A DNA stretch of 11,133 nucleotides from Gammaproteobacteria bacterium (GTDB lineage: Bacteria > Pseudomonadota > Gammaproteobacteria > SZUA-152). The position numbers and the translations under genes are program-made. Where the stretch lies: positions 1-11,133 of the forward strand of contig JANTGX010000043.1 of assembly GCA_024762755.1 (NCBI GenBank), given 5' to 3'. Below the pieces are notes generated by a model. That model did no database searches. It was not told where the DNA came from and saw only the letters and a list, made by a program, of their open reading frames with translations. How positions within the stretch are numbered: position 1 is the first letter of the stretch; each line of letters begins with the position of its first letter. Shown here piece after piece: positions 1 through 5,628 of this stretch.

Positions 1-143
1 ACGGTGGCCGCGATATAGGCGGAGACCAGCCCCGCCGCCCCTCCGCCGATCACCGCCAGGTTGTAGTCGTAGTGCCGGCGGCGTCTCAGCAGCAGGAAGG
101 CGGTGATCAGGATCAGGCTGGACAGCAGGAGGAACAGGGTCAT
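1..143 (-). CDS. Membrane-anchored FAD-dependent pyridine nucleotide-disulfide oxidoreductase, N-terminus (partial)
   Basis: Only the first 47 codons lie in the window; the gene runs off the left edge. The peptide opens with a hydrophobic segment (MTLFLLLSSLILITAFLLL), then a basic stop-transfer stretch (RRRR), then YDYNLAVIGGGAAGLVSAY. The last part is a dinucleotide-binding beta-alpha-beta fold with GxGxxG at about residues 33-38, which binds the ADP part of FAD. YDYNLxVIGxGxAGLVSAYIAA is typical of mercuric-reductase/dihydrolipoamide-dehydrogenase-like proteins that carry an N-terminal membrane helix. The redox-active CxxxxC motif would come next and is outside the window, so disulfide-reductase activity cannot be confirmed. 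The ATG at 141-143 is the only good start seen; no clear Shine-Dalgarno sequence precedes it. It is divergent from the gene at 289, with 145 bp between the starts. The fold is secure; the substrate is unknown. Confidence 0.75.
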   Translation of the reverse strand, partial: MTLFLLLSSLILITAFLLLRRRRHYDYNLAVIGGGAAGLVSAYIAAT

Positions 144-288
144 GACGGTACCGTGGTTAGGGGTCTGCTGGTCAGTCGTCCGGCACGCGGAGGCATTACA
201 GGCCGCATGGTCAAAGCCGTAGAGGGATGCTGAGATATGCCCCGAAGTGTGGCAGACTGAGAACGATCACCAGCGGAGAACAAGAGCA

Positions 289-573
289 ATGAGCGAAGAA
301 CAGCCCTCCATCGAACTGCGCATCATGCGCATGATGCGCCGCACCCTCACCGACGTGGCCAAAGAGACCTACACACCGCCCGGCATGCGTCATCCCCTGT
401 CCGAAGAGACCATCAACAACATCCGCGAATGTCTCAGCCTGATCACCGCCCGCGAACGCGAGTTGGGTGGGGTGAGTGGCGAAGAACGGCCCCATTTCAC
501 CGACGAGAAGGCCGACGCGGTGGTGGTGCAGTTGGATACCAGCGGGCTGAAGAAGAAACCGGAAGAGGAATAG
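289..573 (+). CDS. Small conserved hypothetical protein (94 aa)
   Basis: A 94-residue soluble, highly charged protein with no cysteine, signal peptide or membrane segment. Residues 1-60 look mostly helical. They include a Met/Arg-rich stretch (ELRIMRMMRRTLTDVAKE, residues 9-26), the segment TPPGMRHPLSEETINNIREC (29-48) and then LITARERELG. The tail (about 62-94) is acidic and lysine-rich and probably disordered, ending KKKPEEE. The start at 289 is chosen because GGAG (275-278) lies 10 nt upstream; an upstream in-frame ATG at 247 would add 14 poorly conserved-looking residues and has no better ribosome site. I do not recognise a named family, although the TPPG-x-HPLS-ETI pattern looks like a real conserved domain rather than a chance ORF. 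It is convergent with the tRNA-Thr gene. Function unknown. Confidence 0.7.
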   Translation: MSEEQPSIELRIMRMMRRTLTDVAKETYTPPGMRHPLSEETINNIRECLSLITARERELGGVSGEERPHFTDEKADAVVVQLDTSGLKKKPEEE

Positions 574-604
574 CGCGATTCGCGTCGCCGTGCAGGGTGA
601 CGAA

Positions 605-680
<76 letters not shown>

Positions 681-736
681 GTGTGCTAGAAAAGCCTGCG
701 GGGATTGGGACGATCTACTGCGCTGACGGGAGGGCG

Positions 737-766
737 AGTATACGAGAAGCGGGGGCGGTGAAACAA
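737..766 (-). promoter_or_regulatory. Candidate sigma-70 promoter of tRNA-Thr
   Basis: On the minus strand a -35-like TTGTTT (plus 761-766) is separated by 18 bp from TATACT (plus 737-742), a 5/6 match to the -10 consensus. The DNA just after the -10 is GC-rich (CGCCCTCCCG), as is common for stable-RNA promoters under stringent control. The promoter starts 57 bp upstream of the mature tRNA 5' end and only 7 bp after the stop codon of the Fur-like gene, so the tRNA can be transcribed independently. Not experimentally supported. Confidence 0.55.
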
Positions 767-772
767 CCGGCC

Positions 773-1180
773 TCAGTCGCGATTGCGCAGGCGGACGATG
801 ACGTCGATGCCTTCCAATTCGGTCGCTTCCGGGATCGTCGGCAGCTGGGCGAGGACCACGTCGGTGGCATCGATGTCGCTGAGGGTGCCGGTGCTGACGT
901 TGTAGTAGTGGTGATGCGGCGAGGTGTTGGAGTCGTAGAAGACCTTGCTCGGATCGATGACGACTTCGCGGATCAGCCCCTTGCGTGAGAACAGCCCCAG
1001 GGTGTTGTACACGGTGGCCTTGGAGACCCGGTAGCCTTCGGCGTTGACCTGCTCGAGGACCTGCTCGGCGGACAGGTGCTGGGGCCGGGCGAAGAGGATG
1101 CGCGCGATCTGACGGCGTTGCTGGGTGGAGGAGATGTCGTGACTGGCCAGCAGTGCATCGACGTCTGTCCCGATGGGCAT
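773..1180 (-). CDS. Fur-family transcriptional regulator, Irr/PerR-like, cysteine-free
   Basis: A 135-residue Fur-superfamily repressor. Residues 1-75 form the winged-helix DNA-binding domain, with the recognition region SKATVYNTLGLFSRKGL at 53-69. Residues 76-135 are the dimerisation domain, with the metal-site motif HHHYYN at 89-94 (three consecutive histidines) and a VIVRLR strand at the end. There is no cysteine, so the CxxC zinc site of classical Fur, Zur and PerR is absent. That and the HHH motif resemble Irr-type members, which respond to heme/iron in alphaproteobacteria. The start at 1180 is preferred to the in-frame ATG at 1198 because AGGAA (1189-1193) lies 8 nt before it, whereas the only purine run before 1198 is 2 nt away. 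A possible -10 (TATACT, 1207-1212) would also put the transcription start near 1200. The effector is not determinable; iron, heme or peroxide stress are candidates. Confidence 0.9.
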   Translation of the reverse strand: MPIGTDVDALLASHDISSTQQRRQIARILFARPQHLSAEQVLEQVNAEGYRVSKATVYNTLGLFSRKGLIREVVIDPSKVFYDSNTSPHHHYYNVSTGTLSDIDATDVVLAQLPTIPEATELEGIDVIVRLRNRD

Positions 1181-1206
1181 ATCGTTATTTCCTACCATAA
1201 TCCTGA

Positions 1207-1259
1207 AGTATATCGTCCGTTTCGGAAAAAACCTAATCGCCTACCGTCTCCTATCGCCT
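1207..1259 (-). promoter_or_regulatory. Candidate promoter region of the Fur-like gene with a direct repeat
   Basis: A -10-like TATACT (minus strand, plus 1207-1212) lies about 27 bp before the preferred start of the Fur-like gene. No convincing -35 is visible (best TAGGTT). Where the -35 should be, and just upstream, there are two near-identical copies of CCTA(A)TCGCCT at 1232-1242 and 1250-1259, differing by one inserted A and with starts 18 bp apart. They could be half-sites for a regulator, perhaps the Fur-like protein itself, but this is inference. Confidence 0.3.
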
Positions 1260-1265
1260 CAGGCC

Positions 1266-1287
1266 GGGCCGGGCCGGGGATGTGGGG
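1266..1287 (+). other. G-quadruplex-type G-tract motif
   Basis: Four runs of three or four G (1266-1268, 1271-1273, 1276-1279, 1284-1287) are separated by spacers of 2, 2 and 4 nt, which meets the usual rule for a stable intramolecular G-quadruplex on the plus strand. It lies in the 145-bp gap between the end of thiO and the start of the Fur-like gene, so minus-strand transcripts would carry the C-rich complement. No T-tract terminator hairpin is visible in this gap. Confidence 0.45.
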
Positions 1288-1325
1288 CTGGCCTTCTGTC
1301 TTCTCCCGCGGTGCGCGTGGTCTTG

Positions 1326-2432
1326 TCAGGCCTGCAGGAGCGGCGAGGGGGCGTCGCGTTCGATGGCATAGGGCGCCGCCTCCAGGATGGGGCGGCGTTC
1401 GAGCATGAGGTCGGCCAGCAGGCGCGCCGAGGCGGGGGCCGTGACCACGCCGTTGCGGTGCTGGCCGGCATTGATGTACAGCCCCGCGAGGCGGGGGTGG
1501 GGGCCGATGAAGGGTACGCCGCTGGGCGAGCCCGGACGCAGGCCGCTCCACTGGCGTTCGATGGGCCAGTCGGCGAGGGCCGGGACCATGGCCTCGGCGG
1601 CGGCCATCAGGGCGGCACGGGCCTCGGCGGTGACCCCCTTGTCGAAACCGGCCTCTTCCATGGTGCTGCCGACCAGGATGCGCCCGTCGCGCCGCGCGAT
1701 GGCGTAGTGCCCCTCGAGCAGGACGATGGCGCGCAGATAATCCGGACGGCCGCGATAGAGTAGCATCTGCCCGCGCACCGGGTGCACCGGCAGGGCCTGG
1801 CCGAGCTGCGCGAGGAGTTGGCCGCTCCAGGCACCGGCGGCGATGACCACCCGCGCAGCCCGTTGTTCACCGGCCGGCGTCTTCACCCCGCGCACCTGTC
1901 CGCCCTCGACGATGAGTCCGGTGACGGGACAGTGTGATTGCAGGGCCACGCCGCACTGGCGCAGATCCTGTTGCAGGGCCTGCATCAGCAGCGGGTTGCG
2001 CACCTGGGCCACGGCCGGCAGGTGCAGGGCGCCGGGGCGCGGGCCGACGGCGGGCTCGAGGCGCGCCACGGCCCGGCTGTCGAGGTGGGTCAGCGGTTGT
2101 CCGTTGGCCCGCGCCCAGCGCTCGGCATCGCCGTCCTGCTCCGGGTCGAGGATCAGCAGACCGCTGCGGGTCCATTCCGGATCGATGCCGGTGGCGGCGC
2201 GCAGCTCTTCACACAGGGCGGGATAGTGTCGCTGGCTCCAGCGGGCGAGGCTGTTGACGGCCGCGGGGTAGCGCCAGGGATACAGCGGGGAGAGGATGCC
2301 GCCGCCGGCCCAGGAGGATTCCCGTCCGGGTTCGCCGCGTTCCAGTACCCTCACCGTGGCGCCGCCCTGCTGCAGGTAGCGGGCGGTGAGCAGGCCGATG
2401 ATGCCGCCGCCGACGACCAGGCAGTCGCTCAT
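1326..2432 (-). CDS. thiO: Glycine oxidase ThiO
   Basis: A 368-residue FAD-dependent amino-acid oxidase of the D-amino-acid-oxidase superfamily. ThiO oxidises glycine to dehydroglycine, H2O2 being the by-product, and supplies the C2-N unit of the thiamin thiazole ring in the cytoplasm. The Rossmann motif VVGGGIIGLLTARYL is at residues 6-20, followed by the acidic ribose-binding E31. The ThiO signature SSWAGGGILSPLYPWRYP is at 39-56. Near the C-terminus are GLRPGSPSGVPFIGP (297-311; R299 matches the substrate-carboxylate arginine of the family) and GQHRNGVVTAPAS (323-335). The length matches characterised ThiO. Its ATG overlaps the stop of the upstream kinase gene by 4 bp (ATGA), implying translational coupling. 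Other thi genes (thiS, thiG, thiE) are not in the window. A related sarcosine-type oxidase is less likely given the signature. Confidence 0.9.
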   Translation of the reverse strand: MSDCLVVGGGIIGLLTARYLQQGGATVRVLERGEPGRESSWAGGGILSPLYPWRYPAAVNSLARWSQRHYPALCEELRAATGIDPEWTRSGLLILDPEQDGDAERWARANGQPLTHLDSRAVARLEPAVGPRPGALHLPAVAQVRNPLLMQALQQDLRQCGVALQSHCPVTGLIVEGGQVRGVKTPAGEQRAARVVIAAGAWSGQLLAQLGQALPVHPVRGQMLLYRGRPDYLRAIVLLEGHYAIARRDGRILVGSTMEEAGFDKGVTAEARAALMAAAEAMVPALADWPIERQWSGLRPGSPSGVPFIGPHPRLAGLYINAGQHRNGVVTAPASARLLADLMLERRPILEAAPYAIERDAPSPLLQA

Positions 2433-3343
2433 GCCTGCGCGGCCGCCGGATCCAGGCCGAGCAGACCGGGGCGGCCTACCTTGTCGCCAGCCAGGCGGCA
2501 GGCGAGGCGCAGACCATCGGCCAGGGGCAGGCCGGCGAGGGTGGCGTGGATCATGCCGGCGTTGAAGGTGTCGCCGGCACCCAGGGTGTCCACCACCTGC
2601 TGGGGGGGAAAGGCAGGGCTGTGTTGCAGCCGGTGGTCGGGGCCCATGGCATAGGCGCCCTGCTCGCCCCAGCTCACGACGTGCAGGGCCTCCGGTGCCA
2701 TGGAGAGCTGGCCGAGGAGAAAGGCCTCGGCCGCCGCGGCCTCATCGCGTTCGGCCAGGGCCGCGATGGCGCCCTGTGCCAGGGCATAGGGGCGAGAGTA
2801 GAGCAGCAGGTCGGCCTCGACGACCAGCGGGGCGAGCCCCTCGCGCGGCTTTTCGAGCTCCAGCGAGCGGGGGGTGTCGGGGCAGGTGTGGCGGGCATGA
2901 CGCAGCATCTGCGTCAATTCGGCCACGTTGCGGCCCTCGAAGTGGAGCCAGTCGAAGGGGGTCAGGTCGAGGCGCAGAAAATCGGCGGCGGCGTATTCCG
3001 GCAGGTCGCGGTGGTGGACGATGGTGCGCGAACCGTTACGCCGGTTGAGGGTGATGCAGGAAGTGGGGGTATGTCCACCTTTCACGGGCCGGACACAATC
3101 GGTGGCCACCCTGGCCGCCGCCAGCGCCTCCTCGATCACCTGGCTGGCGAGGTCGTCGGCCAGCGTGCCGGCCCAGTGGCAACGGTGCCCCAGCTGGGCC
3201 AGCACGGTCAGGGTGTTGGCGGCATTGCCGCCACGGCGGATGTCCTGCGCCAGGGCGCGGATCTCACTGTCTTCCTCGGGGTAGCCATCGACCTGATTGA
3301 CGATGTCGAGGACCGCGATACCGATGCCGAGAATACGGGCCAT
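2429..3343 (-). CDS. PfkB-family sugar kinase, ketohexokinase-like
   Basis: A 304-residue ribokinase-fold kinase that phosphorylates a sugar or similar alcohol with ATP. The first PfkB signature is at 38-52 (GGNAANTLTVLAQLG). The second is at 250-262 (VVDTLGAGDTFNA), with the anion-hole GAGD and catalytic base D258. Compared with animal ketohexokinase as I remember it, the resemblance is close: VLD followed by YPEEDSEIR (21-29), GGNAAN, the EGRN motif, EKPRE, and HSxAFPPxxVVDTLGAGDTFNA. D13, N40 and N43 correspond to fructose-contacting residues there. Fructose or a related ketose is therefore a reasonable but unproven substrate. The start at 3343 gives the standard N-terminus (MARILGIGIAVLD); an in-frame extension to 3598 would overlap the upstream gene. 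It lies 5 bp after the zinc-ribbon gene and overlaps thiO by 4 bp, with no Shine-Dalgarno of its own. Confidence 0.85.
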   Translation of the reverse strand: MARILGIGIAVLDIVNQVDGYPEEDSEIRALAQDIRRGGNAANTLTVLAQLGHRCHWAGTLADDLASQVIEEALAAARVATDCVRPVKGGHTPTSCITLNRRNGSRTIVHHRDLPEYAAADFLRLDLTPFDWLHFEGRNVAELTQMLRHARHTCPDTPRSLELEKPREGLAPLVVEADLLLYSRPYALAQGAIAALAERDEAAAAEAFLLGQLSMAPEALHVVSWGEQGAYAMGPDHRLQHSPAFPPQQVVDTLGAGDTFNAGMIHATLAGLPLADGLRLACRLAGDKVGRPGLLGLDPAAAQA

Positions 3344-3348
3344 GGGGT

Positions 3349-3645
3349 TCAGCCGTGCTTGGCCTTGCGCATGGGGGCGAGGGGCAGGTAGAGGCTGAAA
3401 TAGTCGAGGATCAGCCAGCCGATGGCCATGCCCGCCAGGTACCAGGGGCTGTCGAGGTAGGCGAGAAAGCCGAACAGCATCACGTCCCAGACATAGAGGA
3501 AATAGAGTACGGCGATGAGCGCCGGTTGGGCGCAGGCGCGGCCACCACACTGCGGGCAGTGCAGAATGGCCCATTTGCCGGCGCGGTACTTGTCCCACCA
3601 GGAGAAGGTCTTCTGCTGGCAGTGGGGGCAGGGGATGGAGGCCAT
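3349..3645 (-). CDS. Small zinc-ribbon membrane protein (98 aa)
   Basis: A 98-residue protein with two CxxC knuckles, C6-x2-C9 (CPHC) and C30-x2-C33 (CPQC), spaced as in a treble-clef or ribbon zinc site at the N-terminus. Two hydrophobic stretches follow (about 42-64 and 66-89) and are probably membrane helices, and the tail is short and basic (MRKAKHG). The cytoplasmic ribbon/two-helix layout resembles many uncharacterised small membrane proteins; I do not recognise a named family. The start at 3645 is preferred because GGAA lies 6 nt upstream and because the candidate promoter -10 (3677-3682) overlaps the longer in-frame ATG at 3681, which would then not be transcribed. It is the first gene of the unit with the ketohexokinase-like kinase and thiO. 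Function unknown. Confidence 0.75.
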   Translation of the reverse strand: MASIPCPHCQQKTFSWWDKYRAGKWAILHCPQCGGRACAQPALIAVLYFLYVWDVMLFGFLAYLDSPWYLAGMAIGWLILDYFSLYLPLAPMRKAKHG

Positions 3646-3676
3646 GGCGATTTCCATTACAGCGGGAAGGGAGTGG

Positions 3677-3705
3677 ATCATAGCCGGGGTGGGCGCATCT
3701 GCCTA
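3677..3705 (-). promoter_or_regulatory. Candidate sigma-70 promoter of the zinc-ribbon / kinase / thiO unit
   Basis: On the minus strand TAGGCA (plus 3700-3705; 4/6 to TTGACA) is followed after exactly 17 bp by TATGAT (plus 3677-3682; 5/6 to TATAAT). Transcription would begin near 3670, giving a leader of roughly 25 nt to the ATG at 3645. This is the best-formed promoter for a protein gene that I found in the window. Confidence 0.5.
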
Positions 3706-3726
3706 TTACCCGCTAGATGAATTGGT

Positions 3727-3760
3727 TACAATCGATGTCTTATGATAACAAGATCTTATC
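3727..3760 (+). promoter_or_regulatory. Candidate -10 elements and inverted repeat upstream of the first ankyrin lipoprotein
   Basis: This AT-rich stretch holds two -10-like hexamers, TACAAT (3727-3732) and TATGAT (3741-3746). Neither has a good -35 at normal spacing, which suggests an activator-dependent promoter. The second overlaps nested inverted repeats: TTAT-G-ATAA (3740-3748) and GATAA-n7-TTATC (3744-3760), the latter centred in the palindrome AAGATCTT. The pattern could be an operator. It does not match the Fur consensus well. The assignment rests only on base composition and symmetry. Confidence 0.35.
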
Positions 3761-3788
3761 CGCCCGTGCGGGCCTTGAGGGGGATGCC

Positions 3789-4325
3789 GTGAGTCTGCGG
3801 CATTGGTTGTTGATTCTGCTGGTGTCCGCGCTGGCGGCCTGTGACGGCAATACGGAGCTGATGGACAAGGTGCTCGATGGCGACGACGGGGCCATCGCCC
3901 GCGACCTGGCTCGCGGTGTCGAGGTGGACGCACGCAACAGCTACGGTTGGACCGCCCTCATGCATGCCGCTCGGAAGAACGACGTCGAGGCGATGCGCCT
4001 GTTGCTGGATGCGGGTGCCGCCGTGGATGCCACGGACAGCGAGGGCTGGACGGCTCTGATGCGCGCCGCCGCCAAGGGCAACGAAGAGGCGGTCGGACTG
4101 CTGCTTTCACGGGGTGCCGAGGTCGATCATGCCAACAAGAAGGGTTGGACGGCGCTGCACTGGGCGGCCAACCGCGGGCATGCCGGTGTGGTCCGGCAGC
4201 TCATCGCCGCCGGTGCCGCGCTGGACGCCAAGACCGCCGACGGGCGTACGGCCATGGCGATTGCGCGTCGCGAACAACAGGCCGAGGTGCTGACCCTGTT
4301 GCAGGCGGCAGGGGCGAAATTTTAG
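3789..4325 (+). CDS. Ankyrin-repeat lipoprotein (first copy)
   Basis: A 178-residue exported lipoprotein. The GTG start at 3789 is chosen because it follows a GAGGGGG Shine-Dalgarno-like run (3777-3783) and gives a clean type II signal peptide with lipobox LAAC, so Cys18 would be lipidated. Upstream in-frame ATGs (3717, 3735) would put 18-24 polar residues before the signal. Residue +2 after the Cys is Asp, the inner-membrane retention signal in E. coli, so it may stay on the periplasmic face of the inner membrane. Residues 22-178 form about four and a half ankyrin repeats with the usual GWTALMxAA (53-61, 86-94), GWTALHWAA (119-127) and closing LLxAGA motifs, i.e. a protein-binding scaffold. 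The partner is unknown. It is followed after 11 bp by the first triheme cytochrome gene, in the same direction and presumably the same operon. Confidence 0.85.
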   Translation: MSLRHWLLILLVSALAACDGNTELMDKVLDGDDGAIARDLARGVEVDARNSYGWTALMHAARKNDVEAMRLLLDAGAAVDATDSEGWTALMRAAAKGNEEAVGLLLSRGAEVDHANKKGWTALHWAANRGHAGVVRQLIAAGAALDAKTADGRTAMAIARREQQAEVLTLLQAAGAKF

Positions 4326-4336
4326 GGGAGAGGCGC

Positions 4337-4948
4337 GTGCAGAGGATCGGCTTCAGCATTATCGCCGCGGTGCTGGTGTTGGCGGCCTGTTCTGCGCCAC
4401 CGTCCGGCACGCGTAGCGCGGGTTACGTGGTGGAGGGCAGCGCCGACACCGGCACCAGCTGGCGCCATGCGCGCAAGGCGCAGGTGACCCTGGATACGGA
4501 GCCGCTGAGGAGCGACGGTATCCACGATCCGCAGAACGAGTCCATCGCCGCCCTGCAGGAGCCCGCCGAGGCCATGGGCGCCTTTCCCACCGACCGTCGT
4601 GGCGCCCCCGATTGGGTCAAGGCCCTCTCCTTGGGCATCATCGCACCGCGCGCCGACCTCGAGGGCAAGGGTGAGATGAAGGTGTTGGACATGGACATCC
4701 TGTTCAAGAACACCGGCGGCATGCCCTGGGTGCGGTTTCCACACAGTACCCACACGAAATGGCTCGATTGCACCAATTGTCACGACGAGATCTTCATCCC
4801 CAAGGCCGGTGCCAACAAGATCGGCATGGACGCCATCCTCGCCGGCGAATTCTGTGGCCGTTGCCACGGCAAGGTGTCCTTTGCCCTATGGGTCTGCGAA
4901 CGCTGCCATAGCGTGCCGCACCCCGGTTCACCGGAGAAGTGGTGGTGA
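4337..4948 (+). CDS. Triheme c7-type cytochrome lipoprotein (first copy)
   Basis: A 203-residue exported multiheme cytochrome. The GTG at 4337 follows GGGGAG (4325-4330) and yields a signal peptide with lipobox LAAC; Cys18 would be lipidated. Ser at +2 favours outer-membrane sorting. Three c-heme motifs are visible: CTNCH (145-149), CGRCH (173-177) and CERCH (187-191). Four further histidines shared with the neighbouring paralogue are candidate axial ligands: H63 (DGIHDP), H136 (FPH), H139 and H195 (SVPH). The arrangement FPHxxHxxWLDCxxCH - GANKIxM - FCGxCHxKxxF - CxxCH fits the c7-type triheme domain. Heme attachment would occur in the periplasm via the Ccm system. The role is presumably electron transfer in the envelope; donor and acceptor are unknown. 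Its stop overlaps the next cytochrome start by 4 bp. Confidence 0.88.
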   Translation: MQRIGFSIIAAVLVLAACSAPPSGTRSAGYVVEGSADTGTSWRHARKAQVTLDTEPLRSDGIHDPQNESIAALQEPAEAMGAFPTDRRGAPDWVKALSLGIIAPRADLEGKGEMKVLDMDILFKNTGGMPWVRFPHSTHTKWLDCTNCHDEIFIPKAGANKIGMDAILAGEFCGRCHGKVSFALWVCERCHSVPHPGSPEKWW

Positions 4949-5625
4949 TCGGGCCGGGCAGGGTGCTGGCCCTTCTGCCGCTCCTGCTCCTGGCCGCCTG
5001 CAAGGCGGGTGTCGAAGCGCGCGAAGATCCCCTGGCGAGCGTCGAGGCCTCTCTGACTCCTGCGCAGCGGGAGGCCCTCGCCCAGTCCATGGCCCAGGCC
5101 GAGCCGGCCCCCAGCGAGGCGGCGGAATCGGAGGCGGCTCCCGCCCTCAGTCTGCCGCCGGCACACGAAGAACGTGAGTCACCGCGCAACGATGGCATCC
5201 ATGACCCCAGCAATCCGGCCCTGCCCATGCTGCAAGAACCGAGCGCGGCCATGGGCCGTTTCCCGCGCGATCGTCGTGGACAGGTGAACTGGGTGGAGAC
5301 CCTGGCACAGGGCCTCATCTCACCGCGTGCCGACTTGATGGGTGAGGGTGAGATGAAGGTGATGGACATGGATATCCTGATGAAGGGCACCCAATTCATG
5401 CCCTGGGTGTTGTTCCCCCACAGCAAGCACACCCAGTGGCTAGACTGTAGCAACTGCCACGACGCCATCTTCGAGCCGCAGGTGGGCGCCAACGACATCA
5501 GCATGAATGCCGTGCTGCAGGGGGAGTTTTGCGGGGTCTGCCACGACAAGGTGGCCTTTTCTCTGTTCGTCTGTGAACGCTGCCACAGCGTGCCCCACGC
5601 CGGTTCCGGCGAGAAGTGGTGGTAG
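4945..5625 (+). CDS. Triheme c7-type cytochrome lipoprotein (second copy)
   Basis: A 226-residue paralogue of the preceding protein. Three consecutive GTG codons (4939, 4942, 4945) could start it. The one at 4945 gives the usual 4-bp GTGA overlap with the upstream stop and sits 6 nt after GGAGAA (4933-4938). The signal peptide ends in lipobox LAAC, with Cys19 lipidated and Lys at +2. An Ala/Glu/Pro-rich linker (about 22-80) follows and has no counterpart in copy one. CxxCH motifs are CSNCH (168-172), CGVCH (196-200) and CERCH (210-214). From DGIHDP to the shared C-terminal EKWW the two copies align without a gap over 144 residues; I count 98 identities by hand. This indicates tandem duplication with retained function. 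The longer linker may let the heme domain reach further from the membrane. It ends 3 bp from the convergent second ankyrin gene. Confidence 0.88.
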   Translation: MIGPGRVLALLPLLLLAACKAGVEAREDPLASVEASLTPAQREALAQSMAQAEPAPSEAAESEAAPALSLPPAHEERESPRNDGIHDPSNPALPMLQEPSAAMGRFPRDRRGQVNWVETLAQGLISPRADLMGEGEMKVMDMDILMKGTQFMPWVLFPHSKHTQWLDCSNCHDAIFEPQVGANDISMNAVLQGEFCGVCHDKVAFSLFVCERCHSVPHAGSGEKWW

Positions 5626-5628
5626 CGC

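Noticed and set aside
145..154. Ten-bp palindrome ACGGTACCGT next to the first start codon
   Set aside because: Single, short, and no paired site or promoter context; not enough to call an operator.
1220..1235. Minus-strand run of six T (GGTTTTTTCC) as terminator of the thiO unit
   Set aside because: The 30 nt before it on the minus strand are G/A-rich and do not fold into a hairpin.
1173..1763. 196-codon plus-strand frame crossing the Fur-like/thiO gap
   Set aside because: It spans an intergenic region and is antisense to thiO; Gly/Ala/Arg-rich with no motif.
2546..3391. 281-codon plus-strand frame antisense to the ketohexokinase-like gene
   Set aside because: The minus-strand frame carries both PfkB signatures; the plus frame has no motif and a shadow-like composition.
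3947..4336. In-frame upstream extension of the first cytochrome into the ankyrin gene
   Set aside because: Overlaps a real gene in another frame; the GTG at 4337 has a Shine-Dalgarno and a signal peptide.
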